DNA from: Choanephora cucurbitarum
Taxonomy: Eukaryota > Mucoromycota > Mucoromycetes > Mucorales > Choanephoraceae
NCBI GenBank assembly: GCA_025331435.1
Contig: JAIWNI010000202.1
Location: 1-26,085, forward strand
Length of the DNA: 26,085 bases
Reading direction: 5' to 3'
Shown: one piece after another, positions 11,544 through 20,267 of the stretch
How the letters are laid out: each line of letters starts with the position of its first letter
How positions within the stretch are numbered: position 1 is the stretch's first letter
Position numbers and translations under genes: made by a program
The notes under the pieces: model-generated
The model's database searches: none
What the model was told of the DNA's origin: nothing
Seen by the model: the letters and a program-made list of their open reading frames with translations, nothing else

Positions 11544-12327
11544 ATGTTCACAAGTTTAGCATCTTCTTGACCATTCTTCAAGGATACCGCTAGGTGCTTT
11601 TCAAAGCTTGTTACAACGTTTTTTAAGGCACTTACAAGCGTTTCATATTAATCGTATGTCATGGAAACACAAAAAGCTGTCAAAATGTACCCCCTGTCCC
11701 CCACATGCTCCTTAATAACCTCCAATCATGTTACATCAATTCTTACCTTACCCCCCTCCCCCAAAATTTGTTACACACCCTTTTTCACTGACCCCCCTTT
11801 CATTTCTTGTAGCACTTTGGGTACTGCTTCCGCGAATGCAATCTCTTCTTTCTTTTGCCTAATTTTACACAATTTTTTTACTTTCAAAAGTCATTAATAA
11901 AAGTTTCTTCATTCTGTGTATGTTATAGAATCAGACTATAGCATCCCATACCTAATCAAATCTGATTTGTAACTCTGTAGTCTTACTGATGTATAAAGTA
12001 ACACGAACATCCAACAATAAACAATTGTAAAATATATTATTATAGCGACCCCTGTGTATTATGAAAACTTGTTTCTACTTTTGAAGTTTAATAAAGCTAT
12101 ACAAACGTCTCAAAAAATACTTACGGATAATCTTTATTATAACAATACAACAGTGTAATTTGTGAACTCTAAAATCTTTGTGTAATTTTTTTGTTATATT
12201 TAACTGAATCATAATCTAGCCAATGGCCTTTTAGTATAAAGCGGTTGAATAAAGAAAATTACTCTAATTGTGGGGAAGTCGTTAGGTGTGATTTTGTTTC
12301 ATTTTGTGATGTCACGTAATATAGCAA
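11544..12327. other. Non-coding stretch with a C-rich, G-poor block
   Basis: Between about 11685 and 11815 the plus strand has repeated runs of five or six C (for example TACCCCCTGTCCCCCAC) and almost no G, a marked strand asymmetry. The ORF covering it (11661-11897) is explained by this composition. The rest is AT-rich. The block may belong to the 3' end of the preceding element, but no inverted counterpart was found upstream of 8427. Confidence 0.4.
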
Positions 12328-12335
12328 AAAAAATT

Positions 12336-12511
12336 GGATAACACTACGTCCACTTAGTTTGTCCACTCAAATTTCCCTAAGGACACCCCCAATAAGTTTT
12401 GTCCACTCTTCCTTTCAGGTTATGATAGTAATAATCCATGCTCCTCCAGCTTTTTTGGCCACTCAGTGTACAAATATTCAATAAAGGAAGGAGAAGTGTT
12501 TGTCCCCTCAA
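12336..12511 (+). repeat. MULE left terminal inverted repeat
   Basis: This matches the reverse complement of 16136-16311 along its whole length, roughly 80-85% by eye. It contains GTCCAC-type motifs at 12348, 12361 and 12401 and degenerate ones at 12457 (GGCCAC) and 12502 (GTCCCC); a further GTCCAC lies just inside at 12539. The spaced motif, usually in the context TTTGTCCACTC, is a natural candidate for repeated transposase binding sites. Confidence 0.88.
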
Positions 12512-12822
12512 AAACACCCTTCAGACGCCCCTTTTTCTGTCCACTTTAATTACCCCTTGATTAAAATAGCTTCCAATCTTCTACTGACACTTTCACCATC
12601 TCAACTCTGTTGTATTCTCTTTTCAAAACAACCGCTTTAGCATAGGTACCTGGCAAGAAAGCGAGAATGCATAAATTATTTTCCTTCAGTAGCTATAAAC
12701 ATATTGTCTGCAAAGAATACAGCTGTTTTGACGTTGAACAAGCAGCTCGAAAAATTGGAAACTTTGCCATTATTTGTTCAATAAATATTTTTGACTGCGA
12801 CTGTTAATAAAAATAACTTCTT

Positions 12823-15255
12823 ATGTCTACTATAAAAATGAAGGCAGAAGTTGCCCCTTATTTGGAATTCTTCAACAAGATTGTAACAACAGAATACAAC
12901 AACAAAGAAGGCTTACGCGACGATATTCGTCAACCCAGAAAAAAGCACAATGTTATCATGAGCATTAAATCTTCCATATCCACTTCGATCAATTGCATTT
13001 GTGAGCATAGTGGCGAAAAGCGAATCAGATCAGACCGAGCAGAAACTACAAATGCCAGAAGACGTAAGAAGTCCTCTTGTGATGTTTTCATTAATTTCAG
13101 TTATGGCAAATATTTCTATGAATGGATTGCCGGCCGTCATCATGATATTCCTGATAGCCCTGCAGCTTACAGTTTCAACAGAAACTGGACAGCTGAACTT
13201 GAAGAGAAAATTTTTTCTTATCTCAAATTAGGAATGAGTGCTGAAAGTATATTTTGTCAAATGAAGGGTGACAAAATCAAAAACATCCTCAAAAAGATCT
13301 TGAAAATCTTTAGTACCAATTTCTCAGCACTGAGCGCAATAAGATGATGAACGAGTACAACACTGGATTGGAAGAAAGAGACTATGAAGTCTTCTACACG
13401 GTGGACAATGGTCAGAGAATCAATGCCGGTTTCTTTGCACCAAAAACAGGCTGTGAAAAAGCAAGACGCATGCCTGAGAATCTAGTCATTGATTCGGCCT
13501 ACAAGATCAATGCTCACAAACTAACCTTTGTGAACATTGTTGGGACAAGTAGTGTAAAAAGCACTAAGCCCGGTACCTTGATGACCTTCGAAGTTGCCGG
13601 TGCTTTCATTAGCGAAGAAGGCACCACCCAGTTTGAGTGGGTTCTTTGTTGCTTGAAAAAGGCAATCTGATCTCAGGCTGGTGGTCCTCTCACTGTCACC
13701 GCCAACAACGAGCAAGCATTGAAAAATGCTACTGCATATGTCTTTCCTTCTACTCATAACATTCTTTGTTAAGTGCATATGCAGAAGAGATTTGAAGTTA
13801 AGCTGATGGAATGCATTGCTGAAAAGGACAAAAATAGAAGAGATGCTATCCGACAAGAGATTCAAATGAGGTTTCAAGCAATTGCCATGGAAGACATTAC
13901 CAGGAAGGAAATGAAGATAGCTGTCCAACCTTTTGAAAGACTTTTTTCTTCATCAACCAGACATTTTTTTCTGCGAAAGACAGGGTAAGCAATTCTAACG
14001 AAAAGCAAATTGAAAATACTCGTATATGAGAATCATTCTGTAATTAAGGCAAACATAAAGCCACAAGATGATGATAGTCAATCTTCTATTAACTATGTAA
14101 GCGAAGGAGGCAAGAAAAAAGCAATTTTGTTCATTGATAGGTAGGCTAATCAGCCCTTCAATTGATGCCGCTAAACTCTTTATGCAGCAAAATGGAAGAG
14201 GCTGGAAACTGGACGGCTTTCCACACCTACAAGCTTCCTCATATGAGAAACCGCTCTTCAAACAGAGTTGATAGCAGCCATTCATCTTTAAAAAGAGATA
14301 TTACGTCATCTTCGGGTACTATTGTTCTTACAACAGAAAAGATTGATCAATGGTAGAAGAGAAGAGTAAGTGTTAAGGTTATCTTTTAAAATTATACAGA
14401 CCTAATTCATACGCCAATCATTGTTAATAGGAAGATGATATGCATGAAAAGGCAAGACAAGAAGTACTCTCTTGCCGTAGCTTGTACACTCAAGAAAATC
14501 ATGTGTTCAAATTAATTCGACCATTGTTACGAAAAATACAATCTTTTGCTATCAGCATAATATTCAAGAAGTTATCAAAGCTTCGATCAGCTGCAACTCC
14601 AGTTACCTATTGCGCGTGTTTGTGTTCGATCAGATTACAGTATAATCTGCCCTGCAAACACATCTTGAGTATTAATGAAAACCGAATCCCATTGGATACT
14701 ATTGCCAGTAGATGAAAGTTTGATTCTATCAATGATGATAACGGTAAGTACATCTTAATGTTGTATACAAAACATAAACCTTTTATACAATAGAGCAGAA
14801 ACTTATTAAGATACGACTAGGTGTGATTAATTTTGAAGAAGAAAAAGAAGAGAAAGAAGACAAAGACGAACTTTGGGAAACTAATGTTGATAAAGATGAT
14901 GACTGCACAGTCATTGATGCAATAGGCGATGATTATAAAGTTATCCGTAGTGCAGGCAAGGCACATAAAGCGGTTGCCAAATCAACTGAAAATGCTTCGA
15001 TCCTTGCCCTTGCATCTGACTCGATTGATTATCAAAACTCGCTTTCTACCAAGCAAGACAGAAAGAATCTAATTGACTTTATTAGAAATCTAATGAAAAA
15101 AAATAGAGTCTAAAAGGATTGAAAAGATTTTGCCTCCCAGAACAAAAATCAATGTCAAAGGACGGCCAAAAAATGTAAAGCAAAGCAGAATACATTATGA
15201 GCATGTATTGGATAAAAAGAAGAAAGATGTCAAGATGGCTAAGAAAGAAGAGTGA
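12823..15255 (+). pseudogene. MULE transposase, disrupted (zinc-binding N-terminus, DDE core, SWIM finger)
   Basis: The N-terminal part (12823 to about 13300) carries a Cys/His region of the FAR1/WRKY-GCM1 kind: CICEH, SSCDVFI, then WIAGRHHDIPDSPAAYSF. A frameshift near 13290-13330 and a TAG lead into the MULE core at 13344: the first Asp in NLVIDSAYK (13491-13493), then LTFVNIVGTSSVKSTKPGT and ISEEGTTQFEWVL. The second catalytic position reads TANNEQAL where TxDNEQAL is expected (Asn at 13704-13706). LC-stop-VHMQKRFE has TAA at 13770-13772. A later block (14162-14356) has SNRVDSSHSSLKRDITSSSG, typical after the catalytic Glu. The next exon (about 14432-14743) contains the SWIM finger CACLCSIRLQYNLPCKHIL (14611-14661). 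An intron at about 14744-14793 precedes an acidic/Lys-rich tail with KGRPKN, ending at 15253-15255. At least two frameshifts plus stops make it inactive. Confidence 0.85.
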
Positions 15256-15411
15256 ATGAAGATGGAGATAGCTGGTGCTAAATTGGTAATCAAGAAAAGA
15301 AGTAAAAACAACGCAGATAAAAGTGTAGATAAAAACTTGGGTAAAGTTACTTTAATGATTTACTTACCTTTTTACTAGCAAGAGCTAAAACTAGTAGATA
15401 GAGGGCAGCTC

Positions 15412-16079
15412 CTGATGTCATTATGTGAAGGATGATTTTGTTTACGACAAATCATTCAGAGCGAATAAGCGTGCGAGAGCCTGCATTACTCAGGCAGTTA
15501 GCAGTGTCTTAAGTAATGTTATAAACAGATCAAATATTATAAGATATCTTGATCCTCAAAGGGTAGAAGCCGTGAACTTCGAGCTGTTGTTTTTTTTGGT
15601 AGATTCAAACAGTACACGATACGAGGATGAAGATAAGTACCTCCGGGTCAGATCAAAGATTTTGGAAGCGCTAGAGAGATACAAGCACTAGTATTCGAGA
15701 CACTTCCCTGCTTTTCAGCTTGACCGACTGGAAGACACTCTTAGAAAAAGGTCTCAAAAAAACTGACATAAAAGTATGGCTCTATGGACCTGATTGCGCT
15801 CAACTAGTAGCAGACACTTACAACCCCCCCCCCCCCTCCAGTTTGTCTCTACCCCCATCTGAAGCTGAGGGTCCCTCTGTAAATTCTGCTTTGCCTTTAA
15901 AACTGCCAAAAACAAAATCCAAGCCAGTTGTCAACCAGACGAACTTGCCCACAGTTTACCATCGTTACTTCAACAATGATGGAAAGCCGGAAGAATATGA
16001 ATCGTACTGGAACAAATGGCACCAGTTTCGAAATATATTTAAAAATAATACTCGTCCTGTAACAATTACAATTAAATAA
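15412..16079 (+). pseudogene. Unrecognised second ORF inside the MULE (companion or passenger), frameshifted
   Basis: I do not recognise this protein. One frame (15425-15691) gives a basic helical segment (SFRANKRARACITQAVSSV) and YEDEDKYLRVRSKILEALER, then a stop at 15689-15691 followed in the same frame by RHFPAFQLDRLEDTL. A frameshift near 15745 passes into KGLKKTDIKVWLYGPDCAQL, a Pro-rich linker encoded partly by 13 consecutive C (15824-15836), and a C-terminus NDGKPEEYESYWNKWHQF ending at 16079, about 60 bp before the right terminal repeat. The start is uncertain: ATG at 15415 is in another frame, and a possible intron (about 15339-15380) could join it to the transposase. It could be a second element protein, a captured gene or a C-terminal transposase extension. 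Confidence 0.5.
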
Positions 16080-16135
16080 AATAGAACACTAATTATCAGA
16101 CTAAATAACAATATTTGAAATGATCAATTTCAAAT

Positions 16136-16311
16136 TTGAGTGGACAAACACTTCTCCTTTCTTTGTTAGATATTTGTACTCTGAGTGGACAAAAAGTTGA
16201 AGGAGCAAGAAATACTACTATCATGACTTGAAAGGAAGAGTGGACAAAACCTATTTGGGGTGTCTGAAGGAAGAATTCGAGTGGACAAACTAAGTGGACG
16301 TAGTTTTATCC
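16136..16311 (-). repeat. MULE right terminal inverted repeat
   Basis: Inverted partner of 12336-12511. It carries five intact GTGGAC motifs at 16140, 16185, 16240, 16281 and 16294, better preserved than in the left copy. The outer end is TTATCC at 16306-16311. Confidence 0.88.
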
Positions 16312-16319
16312 AGAAAATT

Positions 16320-16951
16320 CGGCAGTTAAAAATATGCGGACTTTTCCTACTGAAAAAACGCCCAAAAAATGAGAGGGGTGCGAAAAACGGCCAACATTCA
16401 ATATGGTATGAGTAGTGATAAAAAGACGGTGTTTTGAAGGAAAATAACGACCAACAAAAACACGGCAAAATAAATGAAAGTTTATTATTTGCATGTAGCA
16501 CAAGTAGATTGTTTATGTTAAACAGAGGAGCCGATAAGCCGTAAGAAGTCAAGTACTTGACTCATTTATACTGAAAGCGTATACGAATTTTTACAGTGCC
16601 ACAAATAAAAGATGAATACACTGTGCAATCGAATGAACGAAAGAATTGCGACAGAAAAAATATTCATAATAAGAATTAAAATTCTGATCTTTTGTAGAAA
16701 TAATGTCATCCAAGTTACTTTGGATTTTTATTCATACCAGAGTACCGTATTCACTCCCTTTAATATTATTAAACTTTTCTATACCTCGGTTAATAGGCTC
16801 ACCACTCACTCCCTTTTTTGAAAACTTACTGAAAAGTGCTTTATTAGGATGTCATAAAAGCTTGTAAAGAACATTTGTCTTTTTGAAATAAAGCTCAAAG
16901 CACGAACGTTGTCTATTGAAATGTATAACTAGGAAGTGTTGATATAATACA
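16320..16951. other. Non-coding stretch between the MULE and LTR 1
   Basis: It holds copy 2 of the short motif (16341-16369) and otherwise AT-rich sequence without recognisable coding. ORFs at 16166-16552 (minus) and 16612-16821 (plus) are composition-driven. Confidence 0.4.
16341..16369 (+). repeat. Copy 2 of the short dispersed motif
   Basis: CTTTTCCTACTG, AAAAAACGCCC, AAAAAA, matching 6879-6908 with three substitutions and one gap. It lies about 30 bp outside the MULE right end, so it belongs to the pre-existing sequence rather than to the MULE. Confidence 0.45.
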
Positions 16952-16956
16952 TGCTG

Positions 16957-17400
16957 TGTGATGTTTTGGTAGTGATTTAAGAGAAAAGATTATAGAGACA
17001 GAAAGAGAGTACAGTGAGACTGTTTTAAACTGTTTATTACTTCAAAAAAGAGGTTACAGAACTAATGTCTTCTAACAACAACTATTTATATGTTTTCAAT
17101 AAAGGATCTGATGTAATCACAGATTATGGAGTTTGTACTAAATTAGTGTACTATTGTTACTTGTAACTTTAATAGTTACCATCATTCCTTATCCCGAGGA
17201 TTTATGTTACCGAATGATGTAATGCTATCTCTTGAGTCTAGTTCTTTGTGTTGAACCTTATTGACTTCAGTTGGATTCTTTTATTTCGTAAGGATTTAGA
17301 TCTTTTAATTTGTTTCTGATGTTATATCTTTTATGACTTATTTGGTCTTTCATGCAACCTTATTGTCATTGTTGAGACTAAATGTGCTCAGATCACCACA
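16957..17400 (+). mobile_element. Solo LTR 1 (444 bp) with perfect 5-bp target duplication
   Basis: It begins TGTGATG and ends CACCACA, giving the TG...CA ends of a long terminal repeat with partly inverted tips. It is flanked by TGCTG on both sides (16952-16956 and 17401-17405). It contains a TATTTATAT box (17083-17091) followed by CAATAAA (17097-17103), both conserved in LTR 2 and plausible promoter and poly(A) elements. No internal retrotransposon sequence adjoins it, as expected after LTR-LTR recombination. Superfamily (Ty3 or Ty1) and transcriptional orientation cannot be settled from the LTR alone. Confidence 0.82.
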
Positions 17401-17484
17401 TGCTGCTTATAGTTTGATTGCTTGTAACTTGACAGTCAGTACTCAAACTGATTGTATAATTGACTTCAGACAACTTACGCGTAG

Positions 17485-17902
17485 TGTGATGTGCTGGTAA
17501 CTAATAAAAAGAGAAGATAACAGAGACAACGAGAGAGTACAGTGAGACTGTTTTAAAATGTTTAATTCTACCAGAAGAGGTTAAGGAACTAATGTCTTTA
17601 AGCAAAATCTATTTATATACTACCAATAAAAAATTTGATGTAATCACAGATTATGAAGTTTGTACTAAGTTAGTGTAGTACTGTTACCTGTTACATCAAT
17701 TGTTACCCTCATTCCTTGTCCCAAGAATTTATGTTACCGGATGATGTAAGGCTATCTGGTGAGTCGAGTTTTCGTGTTAAACTTTGTTGACTTGGGTTGG
17801 ATTCTTTTATTTTATTTCTGATATTGCACCTGCCATGACTTATTTGGTCTTTCAAGAAATCTTACTGTCATTGTTAAGACTAAGTTTGCTCAGATCACCA
17901 CA
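17485..17902 (+). mobile_element. Solo LTR 2 (418 bp), same family as LTR 1
   Basis: It aligns with LTR 1 over its whole length at roughly 80% by eye, lacking about 26 nt near 17810 that LTR 1 has. It begins TGTGATGTGCTGG and ends ATCACCACA. Its flanks differ from those of LTR 1: CGTAG (17480-17484) and CGCAG (17903-17907), a 5-bp duplication with one change. TATTTATAT (17610-17618) and CAATAAA (17624-17630) are conserved. The 84-bp spacer from LTR 1 is too short for a retrotransposon interior, so this is a second insertion. Confidence 0.8.
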
Positions 17903-17907
17903 CGCAG

Positions 17908-18700
17908 TTTCAATCTTCATTGATCTATCGATATATTGGTAAATGACACTTGCAATAACTTTGTTTGTGCAGAAAGTCCACTTAGACCTAGTTGTGACTC
18001 TCCATTTGACTTAGAATTTATTGATTAGACTTACCATGAAATTTATATGTTCATCCAAGGCATGTCGCTCTCAAAACTTTTGATTTACTTCAGAGTCTAA
18101 CCTTGATTGAAGATGGATCATAGTTAGCACGTCGATCTCGCTGTATTCCATCCAGCTCATATCTTATCATAGAGACACACGCATATAATAACAAGGAATC
18201 TCCTCTCTCTCCCTTTTCGCTCTTCCAAATTTGGCATATTTTAGTTGCATTTATTCTTATTTTTAATGGTCATATTTTATGATCTTCCTGGGTCTGAAAC
18301 AACAATTTACGTAAAACTTCTAAGGCCAAACACTTGTTTAAACATTGGTGAATTGATTATTTGGCTGACGTGTAACTTTTTGTATATTTCATTAAATTTT
18401 ATCAAAACAGCAATCTTGAAGTAAGGTAAGTGTCTGCTTTAGTCGGTCATTTACTCCTTTCCCCGATTTGTGATGATCTATTTTCGTTTAAGCATTATTT
18501 CCACGATAACATATACTTAGGAAGTATATATAGATCATGAATGTCAAATTGGTGGATCGAAGAAAGTTCAAACTATTTCTGTAATTTGCATGTCTGGTAA
18601 GTCCTTAAAAAATTAAAAATATTGATTTCAAATTTATTGCCATGGTTACGGAAAGATTATGTTTTATAGTACAGGATTCGTACTAAAGGAAATTCAAAAA
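17908..18700. other. Non-coding AT-rich stretch downstream of the truncated retrotransposon
   Basis: Nothing recognisable. Going down the minus strand from the ORF1 stop, GC content drops sharply and no endonuclease or reverse-transcriptase frame follows. The break of the retrotransposon therefore lies near 18690-18740. Confidence 0.45.
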
Positions 18701-18740
18701 GATTACCTGCTAATGGTTCAGGTTATTAACCCAGGCTCTA

Positions 18741-19943
18741 TCTTTACAGATCGCCCGTAGTATCACCACCCTCATTATCCTCATCGGACGTGTCCGCAGA
18801 AAGATCAGGCTTTAAATCCGTCTTGTCTCTCTTGAACTTCTTCCTTTGAGCCGCCTCACGTTCAACACGTTCGGCATTCTTCCCTTGTTTTTGGGTCGAT
18901 CCTGCATAATCGTTCTCGCTAGTGGAAAATGAGCGTTTCACTCCCATAGCAGTGGCTGGTTGAGCTGAGAAATTAGCATGGGCAGGTTCACTCCTGGAAG
19001 ATGGGTCCACCTGCTTGAGTCTAGGGCAATCCTTGCGGACATGGCCCCTTTGTCGGCAGTGGTAACAGCCATCAACAGGTGAAGTGTGAACCTTCATTTT
19101 GTGCAACTCAAACTTTGATGGCAAATCATGAATCCCATCACCAAAACGAATGGTGAGGTTCCACTGATCGTCTAAAGTGGCACCGAACTTTGTCACTCTG
19201 TTTGCCCGAAGAACATCACCGTATCGAGCCAAGGCGTACCTCAACTCAGGGTGACTTGTCAAAGGTGGTACGTTCGTCAAAAGAAAGCGTACGCCATTGC
19301 GTCGTTCAGGATCATTAGGGTCATAGAATAGCACAGCGTGACCATCCATATGAAAGGTATATGAAAGTACCTTCTTCTTGTCTGTAGCAGTAAGCATCAA
19401 TAATACTGCCTTCCGCCCTTTTTGGGATACTGGATAAGGGGCTCCACGTACTCAGGGCTCCCTATCGATGAGTCTTCGTATGGCACCATGAAAGGCCTCT
19501 ACGTTGACTTCAACGACGTCAGGGATGGAAGCAACAAGGGCCCCAGCCCTCATTGTTCTGTCTGTGAGAGAGAGATCCTCGAGTCCCCTCCTTGCAGCCT
19601 CCATGAAGGAAGCGTTTGAGTGGCTGGCAGCTGCTGGACTCTGGTTTTCGTTACTTTGTTCGGCTGTGGGGGCCGTGTCAGAAGTGGTTGCCCTCGCTGG
19701 CGTAGCCGAAGCTTGGCCCCGCGGAGGTCCACTTGCATGGATGCAAGCTTCTGACCCCGGAAGAGGAGAGCCTGAAGAAGCTCCTACCTGTGCTTCAGGT
19801 AAGCTGGCCGAAGCCCGCTCGCCCGTGGCGACAATGGGTGGACTATTGTCCATTTCCATTTGGTTTGACGAGTGTCCTTCTCTGGATTTTTTCTTGAGGT
19901 TTCCCTTCCTCGTCTTTGATTTACTTTTAGCAGATGGATTCAT
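18741..19943 (-). pseudogene. LINE ORF1 (gag-like RNA-binding protein) with one in-frame TGA
   Basis: ORF1 proteins of non-LTR retrotransposons bind the element RNA and form the ribonucleoprotein. The frame starts at ATG 19943 with a basic N-terminus (MNPSAKSKSKTRKGNLKKK), continues through an Ala/Ser/Pro-rich linker and a helical segment ending REP, then TGA at 19454-19452. The same frame stays open afterwards (VRGAPYPVSQKGRKAV...) to TAA at 18743-18741, so one stop splits a protein of about 400 residues. The second half has a fold resembling an RRM-like gag domain (VRFLLTNVPP ... LRYALARYGDVL ... WNLTIRFG), a CCHC zinc knuckle CYHCRQRGHVRKDC and a Lys/Asp-rich tail. CGA to TGA is a simple explanation for the stop. 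GC content is far above that of the surroundings. Long plus-strand ORFs here are antisense shadows. Confidence 0.82.
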
Positions 19944-20264
19944 TCAGCGAATGTGGCCACCCCACCACAAACGCCTAGCCAGATTTATTTCGAGCCCTGG
20001 CTACCCAGCCATTTGGTTGGAGGGCTGCTCCAGGCGGTGACTATCCCTAAATAGGGCCGCCTGTCCTTTCCCAGAATTTCTGCGAGACTTCACTACCATT
20101 TCCAAAGAGCGGGCAGGAGAGGTCACCGATAGTGCAGAAAGCCGCTTTTAAGCTCCCAAATATTTTACGTTCCTTGGTACGAACGGCAGAGGTTTTAGCT
20201 TCTACTAGACTAGATCCAGTAGGGTTCCACCCGGCACCACGATGAGGTACCTCTACGCGCGCGG
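18741..20264 (-). mobile_element. Non-LTR retrotransposon inserted in 18S rDNA, 5' end to ORF1, 3' part missing
   Basis: On the minus strand the 18S sequence runs to GATTAGATACC (ending at 20265), where the usual continuation GTCGTAGTC is replaced by CCGCGCGCGTAGAGG. From there a GC-rich block holds about 320 nt of 5' UTR and a gag-like ORF1. Element and rRNA share orientation, as expected for an element co-transcribed with pre-rRNA. ORF2 (endonuclease/RT) and the 3' half of 18S are absent. Most non-LTR copies lose the 5' end, so keeping the 5' end and losing the 3' end points to later deletion or rearrangement. Elements known from 18S in animals include R7 and R8; I cannot assign this one to a clade. 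Confidence 0.75.
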
Positions 20265-20267
20265 GGT
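20188..20267 (-). ncRNA. Candidate HDV-like self-cleaving ribozyme at the 18S/retrotransposon junction
   Basis: Reading down the minus strand, a hand fold gives the HDV-like topology. P1 is ACCCCGC (20267-20261) with GCCGGGU (20235-20229): six of seven pairs, with a C-C mismatch. P2 is AGAGGU (20254-20249) with ACCUCU (20193-20188), perfect. P3 is ACC (20248-20246) with GGU (20238-20236), closing the 7-nt loop UCAUCGU. P4 is an 8-bp hairpin (20222-20202, loop UCUAG, one G-U). J4/2 is AAGCUAAA, with candidate catalytic C at 20198. The P1 3' strand follows P3 directly, and GGAA follows P1, as in the HDV ribozyme. The first three P1 nucleotides are 18S sequence, implying cleavage just inside the rRNA. 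Weak points are the mismatch, an A rather than G at the 5' end, and the 6-nt J1/2. Confidence 0.6.

Larger units (their letters stand above)
12336..16311 (+). mobile_element. Mutator-like (MULE) DNA transposon, nearly full-length, 3,976 bp
   Basis: The element is bounded by 176-bp terminal inverted repeats beginning GGATAA(C/A)ACTACGTCCAC. Flanks give an 8-bp target duplication with one mismatch (AAAAAATT at 12328-12335; AGAAAATT at 16312-16319), within the 8-11 bp usual for MULEs. It contains a disrupted MULE transposase (12823-15255) and a second ORF region (15412-16079) in the same direction. The AT-rich left flank makes the duplication less certain than the repeats themselves. Confidence 0.85.

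Noticed and set aside
15824..15836. Run of 13 C as a programmed slippage site
   Set aside because: The downstream frame is entered earlier, near 15745, so slippage here would not join the two ORF parts. The run may instead be a sequencing or replication hot spot.
16957..17902. The two LTRs as ends of one miniature LTR retrotransposon
   Set aside because: Each has its own distinct 5-bp flanking duplication, and the 84-bp spacer shows no clear primer-binding site or polypurine tract.
19504..20040. 178-codon plus-strand ORF
   Set aside because: It is the antisense of the ORF1 Ala/Ser/Pro-rich region and 5' UTR; its length comes from high GC content. ORF1 on the minus strand has recognisable domains.
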